From Candidatus Omnitrophota bacterium (GTDB lineage Bacteria > Omnitrophota > Gorgyraeia > Zapsychrales > Zapsychraceae), in the NCBI GenBank assembly GCA_018399915.1, contig JAGYNW010000052.1, positions 1-10,742 on the forward strand: a stretch of 10,742 nt of DNA. Reading direction: 5' to 3'. The notes under the pieces are model-generated. The model worked only from the letters and a program-made list of their open reading frames with translations. It was not told where the DNA came from and ran no database searches. The first letter of the stretch is position 1. Every line of letters starts with the position of its first letter. Made by a program: the position numbers and the translations under genes. Positions 1 through 7,539 of this stretch are shown one piece after another.

Positions 1-1761
1 CCCACATTGAAAGAGAGCCTGGAGCTGGCAGAAGGGTTTTTAAAGAAAAATCAGATCGTTATACAAGCGCGAGTGGGTATTGGCCAAAAGCCCCGCTTTG
101 CGGTCTTAGAGATGCCCAATGGAAATGTGTTTTACACTGAGCAGGGCGCTTCTGACAATAACGTTTTGGTTATCCACGCGCCTGCTTTATCCGAAGACGG
201 TAAAGTTTTCTACCAGGGGTGTTCTTGTGCGGATGTTTTGTTAGAGAAGAATTGGCAGGGCATGCTTAAAAATTACCGGGAATTTGAACAGATCTGTTTT
301 CAGTTGTCCTTGTCTTTTTCTTCCGCAGGAATGGATAATGTTGATGAGATTATAGACAAGGCTTTGGCCATGATCGGAAATTTGATGGAAGTGGATCGTG
401 CTTATGTTTTTCAATTCAAGGGCGATACCGGATTAATGGATAATACCCATGAATGGTGTGCCCAAGGTATTGCGCCACAGATAAGCAGGTTTAAAGATAT
501 CAACATATCTGAAGACATGCCATGGTTTACGCAACAGGTCACGGAAAACGAAATTTTTTCTGTCTCGAACATGGACGATCTTCCTCCGCAAGCTTCGCTG
601 GAGCACAGACATTTTCAAAGTCAGCATATCGTGTCGCTTATGGCGATCTCTATCAAGGTTAATGAAAATCTGAGGGGTTTTATTGGTTTTGATTCTCTTA
701 GGACGCAGCGGCAATGGACGGAAAAGGAGATGACGGTCTTACGTTTCTTGGCGCGTTTGTTCAGCGATATGTTTAAGCGCATCGAAAATGAGAAGCATCT
801 GCAGGGGAAAGCAACCGAATTAAGGCGGAAAAACGAGGAGATCAAAAGCAGTTATGATAAGATCCGTGAGTTCACGGAATCGATTACGGATATTCTTTGG
901 AGTTATCGCATCAACAGTAAAGGCGATGTGATCAACACTTTCATCAGCCCTCAGGCAGACCAAGTGCTTGAAAGGCCGAAAGGCACGGTTAACCATAGTT
1001 TTGAAAAATATTTTTCTTTTGTGCATCCTGAAGACCTCCCTAGGGTGCTTATTGTTTTGCAAAAGGGCTTGCAGCAAGGAGAAATAGAAGATGAGGTGGA
1101 ATACCGCCTCGTTATGCCTGATGGCCGGTTCAAGTGGGTCCATTCACGGGCTGTTTCTAAAGAGCTGGCAGAAGGTTCAATCGAATTGCGGGGCCGGACC
1201 ACGGATATCACGGAACTTAAGCGGGTGCAGTCCGAGCTTAGGGCAAAGGAGGAACGCTTGCATTTTGTCGTTTCCGGGGCCAATCTGGGAACATGGGATT
1301 GGGATATCGTGAGCGATGAGGTCCTGTTCAATGAACGAGCCGCAGAAATGTTAGGCTGCAAACTTGAGGAGATAGAGCCTCATTACCGTTCATGGAAAGA
1401 TCTAACCCATCCGGAAGATTTTCCAAGAGTGGAGCAGGCTTTGCAGGCGCATATAAAAGGGCAAACAGACTTTTATGCCATGGAATTCCGCAGGCGTCAC
1501 AAAGCCGGTCATTGGATCTGGATTTTGAGCCGGGGCCGTGTCATTGAAAGAGATCCTCAGGGAAATCCTGTCCGGGCGTGCGGGATCTATCAGGATATTA
1601 CGGATATTAAGAAAGCCACGCAAGAGCTGGAAAAAAAGATATCAGAGGTGGAACGTAATAATAAACTCATGATGGGCCGGGAGATGCGTATTATTGAAGT
1701 TAAGCGGGAAGTGAACGCGATATTGCAAGAAATGGGACGGGAAAAGAGATATAACTTGTGA
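1..1761 (+). CDS. GAF-PAS-PAS sensory protein, no output domain (5' partial)
   Basis: This is a cytoplasmic signal-sensing protein. The reading frame is open to the window edge; a TTG at 7 is a possible start but has no visible ribosome binding site, so the true start may lie upstream. Numbering from that TTG gives 584 residues. Residues 1-90 are unassigned. A GAF domain spans about 108-262, with DRAYVFQF, the HEWCAQGI stretch, DDLPP and GFIGFDS, as in GAF domains attached to diguanylate cyclases and histidine kinases. A short coiled coil follows (256-290). Two PAS_3-type domains come next, at about 286-405 (HPEDLPRV, PDGRFKWVHSRA, DITELK) and 412-540 (LGTWDWD, HPEDFPRV, GIYQDITDIK). The tail (541-580) contains NKLMMGREMRIIEVK, a linker usually seen before another PAS or a kinase module, yet the gene stops there. 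No HisKA, HATPase, GGDEF or EAL motif is present. It may signal through a partner protein, or be a shortened sensor kinase. No transmembrane segment is visible. Confidence 0.85.
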   Translation, partial: PTLKESLELAEGFLKKNQIVIQARVGIGQKPRFAVLEMPNGNVFYTEQGASDNNVLVIHAPALSEDGKVFYQGCSCADVLLEKNWQGMLKNYREFEQICFQLSLSFSSAGMDNVDEIIDKALAMIGNLMEVDRAYVFQFKGDTGLMDNTHEWCAQGIAPQISRFKDINISEDMPWFTQQVTENEIFSVSNMDDLPPQASLEHRHFQSQHIVSLMAISIKVNENLRGFIGFDSLRTQRQWTEKEMTVLRFLARLFSDMFKRIENEKHLQGKATELRRKNEEIKSSYDKIREFTESITDILWSYRINSKGDVINTFISPQADQVLERPKGTVNHSFEKYFSFVHPEDLPRVLIVLQKGLQQGEIEDEVEYRLVMPDGRFKWVHSRAVSKELAEGSIELRGRTTDITELKRVQSELRAKEERLHFVVSGANLGTWDWDIVSDEVLFNERAAEMLGCKLEEIEPHYRSWKDLTHPEDFPRVEQALQAHIKGQTDFYAMEFRRRHKAGHWIWILSRGRVIERDPQGNPVRACGIYQDITDIKKATQELEKKISEVERNNKLMMGREMRIIEVKREVNAILQEMGREKRYNL

Positions 1762-1941
1762 TATCGGGAAGATTGTTTAAACAGAGTTTGCGATTTTATG
1801 ACTTTTTCTTTTCAAAAAACCAATCTACGGCAATATGATGTTCCCACAAAAAAGAAACCATAAGATTTTTTTAAAAAATAAGGAACTTTTTTTAAAAGGC
1901 TGTCTCTAAAAAGGCATCTTTAAGAAAATAAAAGTGATTTC

Positions 1942-1956
1942 TGAGAATCATTATCC
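1942..1956. promoter_or_regulatory. Fur-box-like palindrome before the RND gene
   Basis: The 15-mer TGAGAATCATTATCC matches 12 of the 14 specified positions of the 7-1-7 Fur consensus (TGATAAT-N-ATTATCA). It ends 3 nt before the ATG of the efflux permease. A larger imperfect inverted repeat, TGATT-6 nt-AATCA (1935-1950), overlaps it. If real, it could make pump expression respond to iron or another metal. The surrounding DNA is AT-rich, so a chance match is quite possible, and no fur gene is in the window. Confidence 0.3.
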
Positions 1957-1959
1957 CCT

Positions 1960-4900
1960 ATGCTCGAAAAACTTATAGCCTATTTCACCCGGAGACACCT
2001 TTTAACCAACCTGATCTTCATCGTTGTTTTTATCGGGGGAATTTTTGCCTGGAATCATACCAGCCGGGAAGAGCTGCCGGACATCACATTTGACAGAGTC
2101 AGGGTTTCTGTCAGTTACCAGGGCGCGCCTGCCAAAGATGTGGAATATTTCGTCACAAAACCTATTGAAGAAGCGATAAGAGGAGTTGATGGAGTCTATA
2201 AAGTTACCAGTACGACCAGCGTTGGGCAGTCCAGTATCAGTATTGAGATTGAACAGGATTATCCGGATATTGATGAGGTGGTTACCGAGATACGGAACAG
2301 TGTCCTGGATGTTGACCTTCCCGATGAAATAGAGAATGATCCTGACATACGGGTTTTTAAGACAAGTAAAAAGGCGATCATCGATATCGCGCTCTATAAT
2401 GAGGATATTCATCTTCTCGATACACAACAGCGTCAGGAATTGCAACAATACGCCTTTGCCTTGGAGAGCCAGCTTTTGAACCTTTCCGAGGTCAACAGTG
2501 TTAATAGACGGGGGTATCTGGACCAGGAGATCCAGATCAGGGTCGATCCGCAGAAATTGCTCAAATATGAGATCCCGTTCAGCACGGTCATGAACGAGAT
2601 CCGGAATAATCATGTCCGAAGGCCGGCAGGAAACATTGAAACCGTTGATGAACCTCAGGTCACGATCGCGGCGGAATTGGATACGGTTGAGGAATTAGAA
2701 GATTTGATCATTCAGGGAGGCTTTGAGGGGCAGGTAGTCCGCCTGGGTGAAGTCGCGGAGATCATAGAGACTTTTGAGAAAAGCAAAGAGATCCGCAAGG
2801 TGAACGGAAGGCAGGCGGTCATCTTAAATGTGGTTAAGAACAGCTCTCGCGGGATTATCGATGCCCTGGAGGCGGTCAATAAAGTTGTTAAGACCTTCGA
2901 AGAAAATAATCTCAAAGGGACCCCGGTCCAACTGGTTTTGCTGGATGATGAATCCATAGATATTCGTAACCGTTTATCGCTTATCGCTATGAACGGGACT
3001 ATCGGTTTTATTATGATCTTGACCACATTGCTGATCTTCCTTAATAAAAGGGCTGGTTTTTGGGTCGCGATGGGCATCCCGTTCACTTTATGTTTCACGG
3101 CGATATGCGCCTCCCTTATGGGGCACACGATCAATGGCATGACCCTGGCTGCGATTATTATCGTTATGGGGATCATTGTGGATGATGCGATCGTGGTTGC
3201 AGAAAATATCACGAGGATGTCTAATGACGGAATGCAACAAAAGGATGCCGTGGTCAAGGGCGCAGCTTATGTCATCCTGCCTATTTTGGCCAGTATTATT
3301 ACCACCTGCGTGGCTTTTATTCCGTTATATTTTTTTCAGGGCCATTTCGGAAAATTCATTGAGCCGATCCCCACGATCATTTTTCTTGTTTTAGGCGCCA
3401 GTTTTTTTGAGTCTATTTTTATTCTTCCCGGGCATATGAATCTGGAGTTGCCATTTTTACGGAAATTCCAAAAGAAAAAGATTAAGGGTGATCAAGAAAA
3501 ACGAGCGGTTCATTGGTTTGATAAGGTTGAGGACCAGTATGGAAAATTTATCCAGAAATTCCTGCGTTTTAAAGGGGTGGTCCTGATCGCCTTTATTGCC
3601 TTGCTTGTTCTGTCAGGATTTCTGGTTAAGTATAAGTTTAAATTTGTCATGTTTCCGAATGAAGAGACCAGGGACATCACCATCTCCGGGAATATCCGGG
3701 CGGATGCCAAAAGGTTTGATACCGCGCGGGCGACAGAAAAGATCGAGCAGGTCATTTTGGAGAACTTTGAAAAGGAATCGGTCGGAGTCTTGACTGATAT
3801 TGCCCGTAGCCGCAGGGGAGGCGCGGTTGAAGAGAACAATTTCCGTATCCGGGTGGAAATCGTGCCTAAGGAAAAAAGGCGCATGTCCGCTGATCAGATC
3901 CTGGCTGGCATAAAGGCCAAGACGCAAGATCTCAAGGGTTTTGAAAAATTAAATTTCCGCAAGAGCCGCTGGGGGCATGATTCCGGAAGTGCGATTGAGA
4001 TTCTGGTTCAGCAGAATGATGACCGTCTGCGGGCTAAAATCGTTGAGGCATTGATGGCAAGGATGAAGGCGCATCCGGAGCTGGAAAATGTTGAACTCGA
4101 CGCGGATATGCGCATTAATGAATATGTGATCGATATCAACCGGGATAAGGTCAAGCGGCTTGCTATTAATCCGGTGGACATCGGGGCCACGTTCCGGGCG
4201 GCTCTCGAGGGAAGTATTTTGTATGAGTTTACCGGGATTGATGAAGATGTACGTGTGCGGTTTACAATCATTGACTCGGCCAAAGATGATATCGAGAAAG
4301 TTCTCGATCTTCCGGTGGAAAATAAGGGGAATTATCTGGTGCCTTTGCGCGATGTGGTTGAGGTGACCAAGAGAAAATCTGCGAATTCCATAACCCGTGA
4401 GGATCTTAAACGCACCACCAATGTTTATGGTGATCTGAAAAAACAGGCTAAATCCACGCCTTTGGATATCGCGGTCTATTTTGAGGAAAATGTTTTTCCG
4501 GAATTATTGACGCAATATCCGACGACAACCTTATCTTTTGCCGGAGAGGTGAAGAATACGCGCGAATCCCGGGCGGATCTTTTCAGCGCGATCATCCTGG
4601 TCGTCTTGCTGATCTATGTGGTTTTGGCTATCTTGTTCAATTCTTTAGTCCGGCCATTGATCATTATGCTGGCCATCCCGTTTGGAGTTGTCGGTATAGT
4701 GCTTGCCTTTTGGCTGCATGGAAAAGTGCTTTTTGGATTTTTTGCCGCAATCGGTGCGTTGGGCTTGGCGGGCGTGGTTGTTAATGATGCGATCATTATG
4801 CTGGTTAAGCTGGACAGGGAATATGATGCCCGCACGTCCCACGACCAGGCAGATGAACAAATAGCGCGTATTGCGCAAACACGGCTGAGAGCGGTCATCC

Positions 4901-5094
4901 TGACGACATTGACAACAGTGGCCGGTATTTTACCGACGGCTTATGGTTTTGCCGGGTATGACGCGATGTTGGCGGAGATGATGCTTGCCTTGTCCTGGGG
5001 CCTTATCTTTGCTACAGCCATAACCCTGGTTTTGATTCCTACGATTTATTCTTTTTTGAAACAATGGGAATATAAATTTCATTTAAGAGGATAG
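1960..5094 (+). CDS. RND-family efflux permease (AcrB-type)
   Basis: This is an inner-membrane proton-driven drug/solute exporter of the resistance-nodulation-division superfamily, expected to work as a trimer in a tripartite pump. At 1044 residues it has the normal family length. TM1 lies at about 13-32; TM2-6 at about 337-495 include the proton-relay motif VDDAIVVAEN (D408, D409, equivalent to AcrB D407/D408). TM7 is near 538-557 and TM8-12 near 874-1036. The two large periplasmic loops lie between TM1-2 and TM7-8. In TM10 the position of AcrB Lys940 is Asn (GVVVNDAII, N942), as in several non-AcrB RND branches, so substrate type cannot be assigned. The start has no good Shine-Dalgarno sequence; MLEKLIAYFTRR is nevertheless a typical RND N-terminus. 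The TolC-like gene follows 5 nt after the stop. No MarR, TetR or adaptor gene adjoins it in this window. Confidence 0.95.
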   Translation: MLEKLIAYFTRRHLLTNLIFIVVFIGGIFAWNHTSREELPDITFDRVRVSVSYQGAPAKDVEYFVTKPIEEAIRGVDGVYKVTSTTSVGQSSISIEIEQDYPDIDEVVTEIRNSVLDVDLPDEIENDPDIRVFKTSKKAIIDIALYNEDIHLLDTQQRQELQQYAFALESQLLNLSEVNSVNRRGYLDQEIQIRVDPQKLLKYEIPFSTVMNEIRNNHVRRPAGNIETVDEPQVTIAAELDTVEELEDLIIQGGFEGQVVRLGEVAEIIETFEKSKEIRKVNGRQAVILNVVKNSSRGIIDALEAVNKVVKTFEENNLKGTPVQLVLLDDESIDIRNRLSLIAMNGTIGFIMILTTLLIFLNKRAGFWVAMGIPFTLCFTAICASLMGHTINGMTLAAIIIVMGIIVDDAIVVAENITRMSNDGMQQKDAVVKGAAYVILPILASIITTCVAFIPLYFFQGHFGKFIEPIPTIIFLVLGASFFESIFILPGHMNLELPFLRKFQKKKIKGDQEKRAVHWFDKVEDQYGKFIQKFLRFKGVVLIAFIALLVLSGFLVKYKFKFVMFPNEETRDITISGNIRADAKRFDTARATEKIEQVILENFEKESVGVLTDIARSRRGGAVEENNFRIRVEIVPKEKRRMSADQILAGIKAKTQDLKGFEKLNFRKSRWGHDSGSAIEILVQQNDDRLRAKIVEALMARMKAHPELENVELDADMRINEYVIDINRDKVKRLAINPVDIGATFRAALEGSILYEFTGIDEDVRVRFTIIDSAKDDIEKVLDLPVENKGNYLVPLRDVVEVTKRKSANSITREDLKRTTNVYGDLKKQAKSTPLDIAVYFEENVFPELLTQYPTTTLSFAGEVKNTRESRADLFSAIILVVLLIYVVLAILFNSLVRPLIIMLAIPFGVVGIVLAFWLHGKVLFGFFAAIGALGLAGVVVNDAIIMLVKLDREYDARTSHDQADEQIARIAQTRLRAVILTTLTTVAGILPTAYGFAGYDAMLAEMMLALSWGLIFATAITLVLIPTIYSFLKQWEYKFHLRG

Positions 5095-5099
5095 CGTCC

Positions 5100-6554
5100 A
5101 TGAGAGGGAAAAATAATGTTTGTTTTATGACCGGCCTTGGTCTTTTGACTCTGACGATGGTCTTTTTCAGCCCCGGGAGAGCTTGCGCGCAAGAAGATGT
5201 GGAAGCAAAGCAAGCCGGTTCTCCGCGGGAATTGTCGCTAAAGGAGTTTATAGATCTTGCGGTTAAAAAAGATACAGAATTTGAGAGGATCCTTATTGAT
5301 GAACTGGCTCTGCGCTATGAAAAGGATCTGCAACTGCCGGCCAAAGACCTTGTGCTGGAGGTTAAGAGTCAATACGATTTTTTTCTGGGGCAGGACAGGG
5401 AAGCGCCGGAAAATACGGTTTCTTTGAGCCGGTTATTTCCGTTTACCGGGACGGACCTTTCGGTTACCTACAAGACAGTCCCTTCCTACGGATCGAATAA
5501 TAATACAAGTGACTTCACGCTCGCGGTCTCGCAGCCCATTGCGCAGAACGCTTTTGGCAAGGCAACGCGGTTAAAAGATAAAATTGTAGGTCTGGAGGTG
5601 GATATTGCTCGGCATCAGATCATTGAAGCTTACGAGGATTATTTGGCTTCTCTTATTAGCGGCTATTATGACTGGTATCAGGCCTATGCCAATTTAGAGA
5701 TCGGGGAATCTTCCTATCGGCAGAATATGAAATTGCTGGATAATATCATTGACCGGCAGAAAAGCAATATTGCGCTTCCTGTTGATGTCAATAAAGTGCA
5801 TCTGCAGGTTTTGGCTAAGAAGGAAAAACTTGTGGAATTGAAGGATCGCTATGCGCGCGCGTTTAATTTTATTGAAAAGGCAATTCGTTGGCAAGGGGAA
5901 GCGCCTCTGTTGCCGCAGTTGACAGGGATTTATAGTGATGTGGATACCGCGTTTGAAGTGAATTATAAGGCCTTTAAGGAAAACAGCCGGACGTATCAGG
6001 TCCTTGATCTGTTGGAGGAAAAGAGCGGGTTGCGCGTTGACGAAGAGGCGGATGATCTTCTGCCTTCGGTCGACCTGCTTTTGGGATATAATGTTAAGGG
6101 AAAGGATTTGGCCATTAAGGATGAGGACAATATGTTATATGCCGGGGTTTCCCTGGAATGGCCGCTGGGTGATCAGGTGGACCGGGCCGAATTTGAAACG
6201 TCCCGGTTTGATCTGCAAAGAACCCGGTTGGCCAATAAAGGGCTGCGTTTCCAATTGTACACGGACATTAAAGATCTTTCTTTTCAAATGCAGGCCGAGG
6301 AGGAACTTTTAGGTATCGCCAAAAACAAGATCGACCTGGCCAGAGAGATCCTGGAAGCCGAGACGGAAAATTATTCTTTCGGAAAAGTTTCTTTAAATGA
6401 TTATATCGACGCGGTCAATGTCCTTGACACAAATCGATTTAATGAGATCCTTCATGACACGCAGTATAAAAAACTTCTGATCGAGTGGTTACGCCTTACG
6501 GATCAATTGGTCGATAAAAATGATGTTCGTCCAAAAGAAATAAATGGCTTGTGA
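5100..6554 (+). CDS. TolC-like outer membrane efflux channel
   Basis: This is the outer-membrane channel subunit expected to partner the upstream RND permease; it should form a trimeric beta-barrel with a long periplasmic alpha-helical tunnel. A signal peptide is evident (residues 1-30: basic start, hydrophobic LGLLTLTMVFF, cleavage after ACA). The 484 residues show the two-repeat OEP architecture: each half has helical stretches rich in Lys/Glu/Leu and a membrane beta-hairpin region. Repeat 1 runs about 45-260 (LSLKEFIDLAVKK at its start; strands around VSLSRLFPFTGTDLSVTY). Repeat 2 runs about 290-475 (strand segment LYAGVSLEWPLGD, then FETSRFDLQRTRL helices). The start is supported by AAGAGGA at 5086-5092, which overlaps the RND stop codon and implies translational coupling. 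A dedicated substrate cannot be inferred. Confidence 0.9.
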   Translation: MRGKNNVCFMTGLGLLTLTMVFFSPGRACAQEDVEAKQAGSPRELSLKEFIDLAVKKDTEFERILIDELALRYEKDLQLPAKDLVLEVKSQYDFFLGQDREAPENTVSLSRLFPFTGTDLSVTYKTVPSYGSNNNTSDFTLAVSQPIAQNAFGKATRLKDKIVGLEVDIARHQIIEAYEDYLASLISGYYDWYQAYANLEIGESSYRQNMKLLDNIIDRQKSNIALPVDVNKVHLQVLAKKEKLVELKDRYARAFNFIEKAIRWQGEAPLLPQLTGIYSDVDTAFEVNYKAFKENSRTYQVLDLLEEKSGLRVDEEADDLLPSVDLLLGYNVKGKDLAIKDEDNMLYAGVSLEWPLGDQVDRAEFETSRFDLQRTRLANKGLRFQLYTDIKDLSFQMQAEEELLGIAKNKIDLAREILEAETENYSFGKVSLNDYIDAVNVLDTNRFNEILHDTQYKKLLIEWLRLTDQLVDKNDVRPKEINGL

Positions 6555-6560
6555 TGTCTG

Positions 6561-6585
6561 GATATTTTGATTTGATATTTTGATT
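6561..6585. repeat. 13-bp tandem repeat, two copies
   Basis: GATATTTTGATT occurs at 6561-6572 and again at 6574-6585 (period 13), followed by a degenerate TTTGATTTTT. It lies between the TolC-like stop and the tRNA-Pro promoter. It may be low-complexity slippage or a small repeated protein-binding site. No intrinsic terminator for the efflux operon is visible here. Confidence 0.6.
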
Positions 6586-6587
6586 CT

Positions 6588-6615
6588 TTGATTTTTCAGA
6601 ATTCTGGTGTATAAT
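6588..6615 (+). promoter_or_regulatory. sigma-70-type promoter of tRNA-Pro
   Basis: A -35 element TTGATT (6588-6593), a 16-nt spacer and a perfect -10 TATAAT (6610-6615) lie 9 nt before the first base of tRNA-Pro. That spacing is right for a stable-RNA promoter with a very short leader. It may also serve the DUF6941-like gene and tRNA-Leu downstream. Confidence 0.7.
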
Positions 6616-6624
6616 TTGTATCTT

Positions 6625-6701
6625 CGGGAAGTAGCGCAGTTGGCTAGCGTGCAACGTTCGGGACGTTGAGGTCGCGGGTTCAAATCCCGCCTTCCCGACC
6701 A
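6625..6701 (+). tRNA. tRNA-Pro(CGG)
   Basis: A complete cloverleaf can be drawn. The acceptor stem is CGGGAAG (6625-6631) with CTTCCCG (6691-6697). The anticodon stem CAACG/CGTTG encloses the loop TTCGGGA, giving anticodon CGG (6659-6661) for codon CCG. The T arm is GCGGG-TTCAAAT-CCCGC. Discriminator A6698 is followed by an encoded CCA (6699-6701), unlike the other three tRNA genes here. The loop matches that of E. coli tRNA-Pro(CGG). Confidence 0.95.
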
Positions 6702-6773
6702 TTTAAAATCCATTGACTGATGTATGCCTTAGCCGGCAGCATCTTTGATTCAATCGCTAATTTAAGAGATGGC

Positions 6774-7169
6774 ATGAATATTGAAGTTTTTGCTTTATGT
6801 GACGCAGCAACAGATGAACGCGGAAAGTTGAACATCCTGGGGGCTTTTGATACGATCTGGTCCAAACAGGTGCCACTTCAGTATCCGCAGTGCTCTATTG
6901 CTTTGCGCATCCGCTTTACCGCGATCGAACGGGGACAGCATAAAGTGGCTGTGAATTTTGTGGATCTGGACGGAAAGCCTCTGATCCCGTCAGCCAAAGG
7001 TCCGGTGAATATCAATTTTCCTGACGAGCAAAGATCTGGGGCCGCGAATTTGATTTTGAATATCCAGCAGATGAAGATCCCGCGGTTTGGCAATTATTCG
7101 ATTGATCTGGCTATAGACGGAAGAAATGAAGCCTCGCTTCCGTTATTTGTGAAGCAAAAAAAGGAATAA
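6774..7169 (+). CDS. DUF6941-like hypothetical protein
   Basis: This is a small (131 aa) soluble protein with no signal peptide or transmembrane segment; the function is unknown. The pattern (LCDAATDERGKLNILGAFD near the N-terminus, then CSIALRIRF, VNFVDLDG, NLILNIQQMK and YSIDLAIDGR) matches from memory a widespread conserved family of unknown function that I believe is DUF6941. I chose the ATG at 6774 because AAGAG at 6764-6768 lies 5 nt upstream and because similarity to the family begins there. An in-frame ATG at 6720 would add 18 residues but lacks a ribosome binding site. The gene sits between tRNA-Pro and tRNA-Leu and ends 7 nt before the latter, so it is probably co-transcribed with tRNAs. 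Alternating hydrophobic stretches suggest a beta-sandwich. Confidence 0.75.
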   Translation: MNIEVFALCDAATDERGKLNILGAFDTIWSKQVPLQYPQCSIALRIRFTAIERGQHKVAVNFVDLDGKPLIPSAKGPVNINFPDEQRSGAANLILNIQQMKIPRFGNYSIDLAIDGRNEASLPLFVKQKKE

Positions 7170-7176
7170 ATTTCCC

Positions 7177-7260
7177 GCGGAAGTGGCGAAATTGGTAGAC
7201 GCGTACGTTTCAGGGGCGTATGGAGTCAAATCCGTGTGGGTTCAAGTCCCACCTTCCGCA
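7177..7260 (+). tRNA. tRNA-Leu(CAG)
   Basis: This is a class II tRNA. The acceptor stem is GCGGAAG (7177-7183) with CTTCCGC (7253-7259), with discriminator A7260. The anticodon stem TACGT/GCGTA encloses TTCAGGG, giving anticodon CAG (7211-7213) for codon CUG. A long variable arm (about 7221-7235) and T arm GTGGG-TTCAAGT-CCCAC follow. CCA is not encoded. Confidence 0.95.
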
Positions 7261-7282
7261 CTCAATTTTTTTCAAAGCCTCC

Positions 7283-7356
7283 GGGCGCATAGCTCAGCTG
7301 GTCAGAGTGCTGCCCTCACATGGCAGAGGTCGAAGGTTCAAGTCCTTCTGCGCCCA
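7283..7356 (+). tRNA. tRNA-Val(CAC)
   Basis: The acceptor stem is GGGCGCA (7283-7289) with TGCGCCC (7349-7355), discriminator A7356. The anticodon stem CTGCC/GGCAG encloses CTCACAT, giving anticodon CAC (7317-7319) for codon GUG. The T arm is GAAGG-TTCAAGT-CCTTC. CCA is not encoded. It lies 22 nt after tRNA-Leu, probably in the same transcript. Confidence 0.95.
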
Positions 7357-7417
7357 TTGACAGAATCATTTAATGATATCAGAGAAGCCTGTAATCATTT
7401 TCTTTCCAAAAAAGCTT

Positions 7418-7489
7418 GCCGTTGTAGCTCAGGGGTAGAGCAACGCTCTCGTAAAGCGTAGGCCGGTGGTTCGAATCCACTCAACGGCT
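7418..7489 (+). tRNA. tRNA-Thr(CGT)
   Basis: The acceptor stem is GCCGTTG (7418-7424) with CAACGGC (7482-7488), discriminator T7489. The anticodon stem ACGCT/AGCGT encloses CTCGTAA, giving anticodon CGT (7450-7452) for codon ACG. The T arm is GGTGG-TTCGAAT-CCACT. CCA is not encoded. The 61-nt gap from tRNA-Val holds no clear gene or promoter. Confidence 0.95.
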
Positions 7490-7539
7490 TTAGCCCCGGA
7501 CAGAAAAATTTTTATGACCGATCGACTAAAGGATCTGCA

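Noticed and set aside
1762..1959. AT-rich gap with repeated T-run/A-run stretches that might be a terminator or promoter.
   Set aside because: No convincing -35/-10 pair and no GC-containing stem with a T-tract could be drawn.
2002..2613. A 203-codon minus-strand frame inside the RND gene, and similar long shadows elsewhere.
   Set aside because: They lie opposite a well-supported gene, lack recognisable domains and ribosome binding sites, and reflect its codon bias.
6489..6713. A minus-strand reading frame with GRRDLNPRPQRPERCTLANC across tRNA-Pro.
   Set aside because: This is the familiar false protein produced by translating the antisense of a tRNA gene.
7357..7362. A perfect TTGACA -35 between tRNA-Val and tRNA-Thr.
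   Set aside because: No acceptable -10 lies 16-18 nt downstream, and it is too far from tRNA-Thr to serve a short leader.
7183..7461. A plus-strand reading frame of 92 codons across the Leu, Val and Thr tRNAs.
   Set aside because: It reads straight through three clear tRNA genes and has no ribosome binding site.
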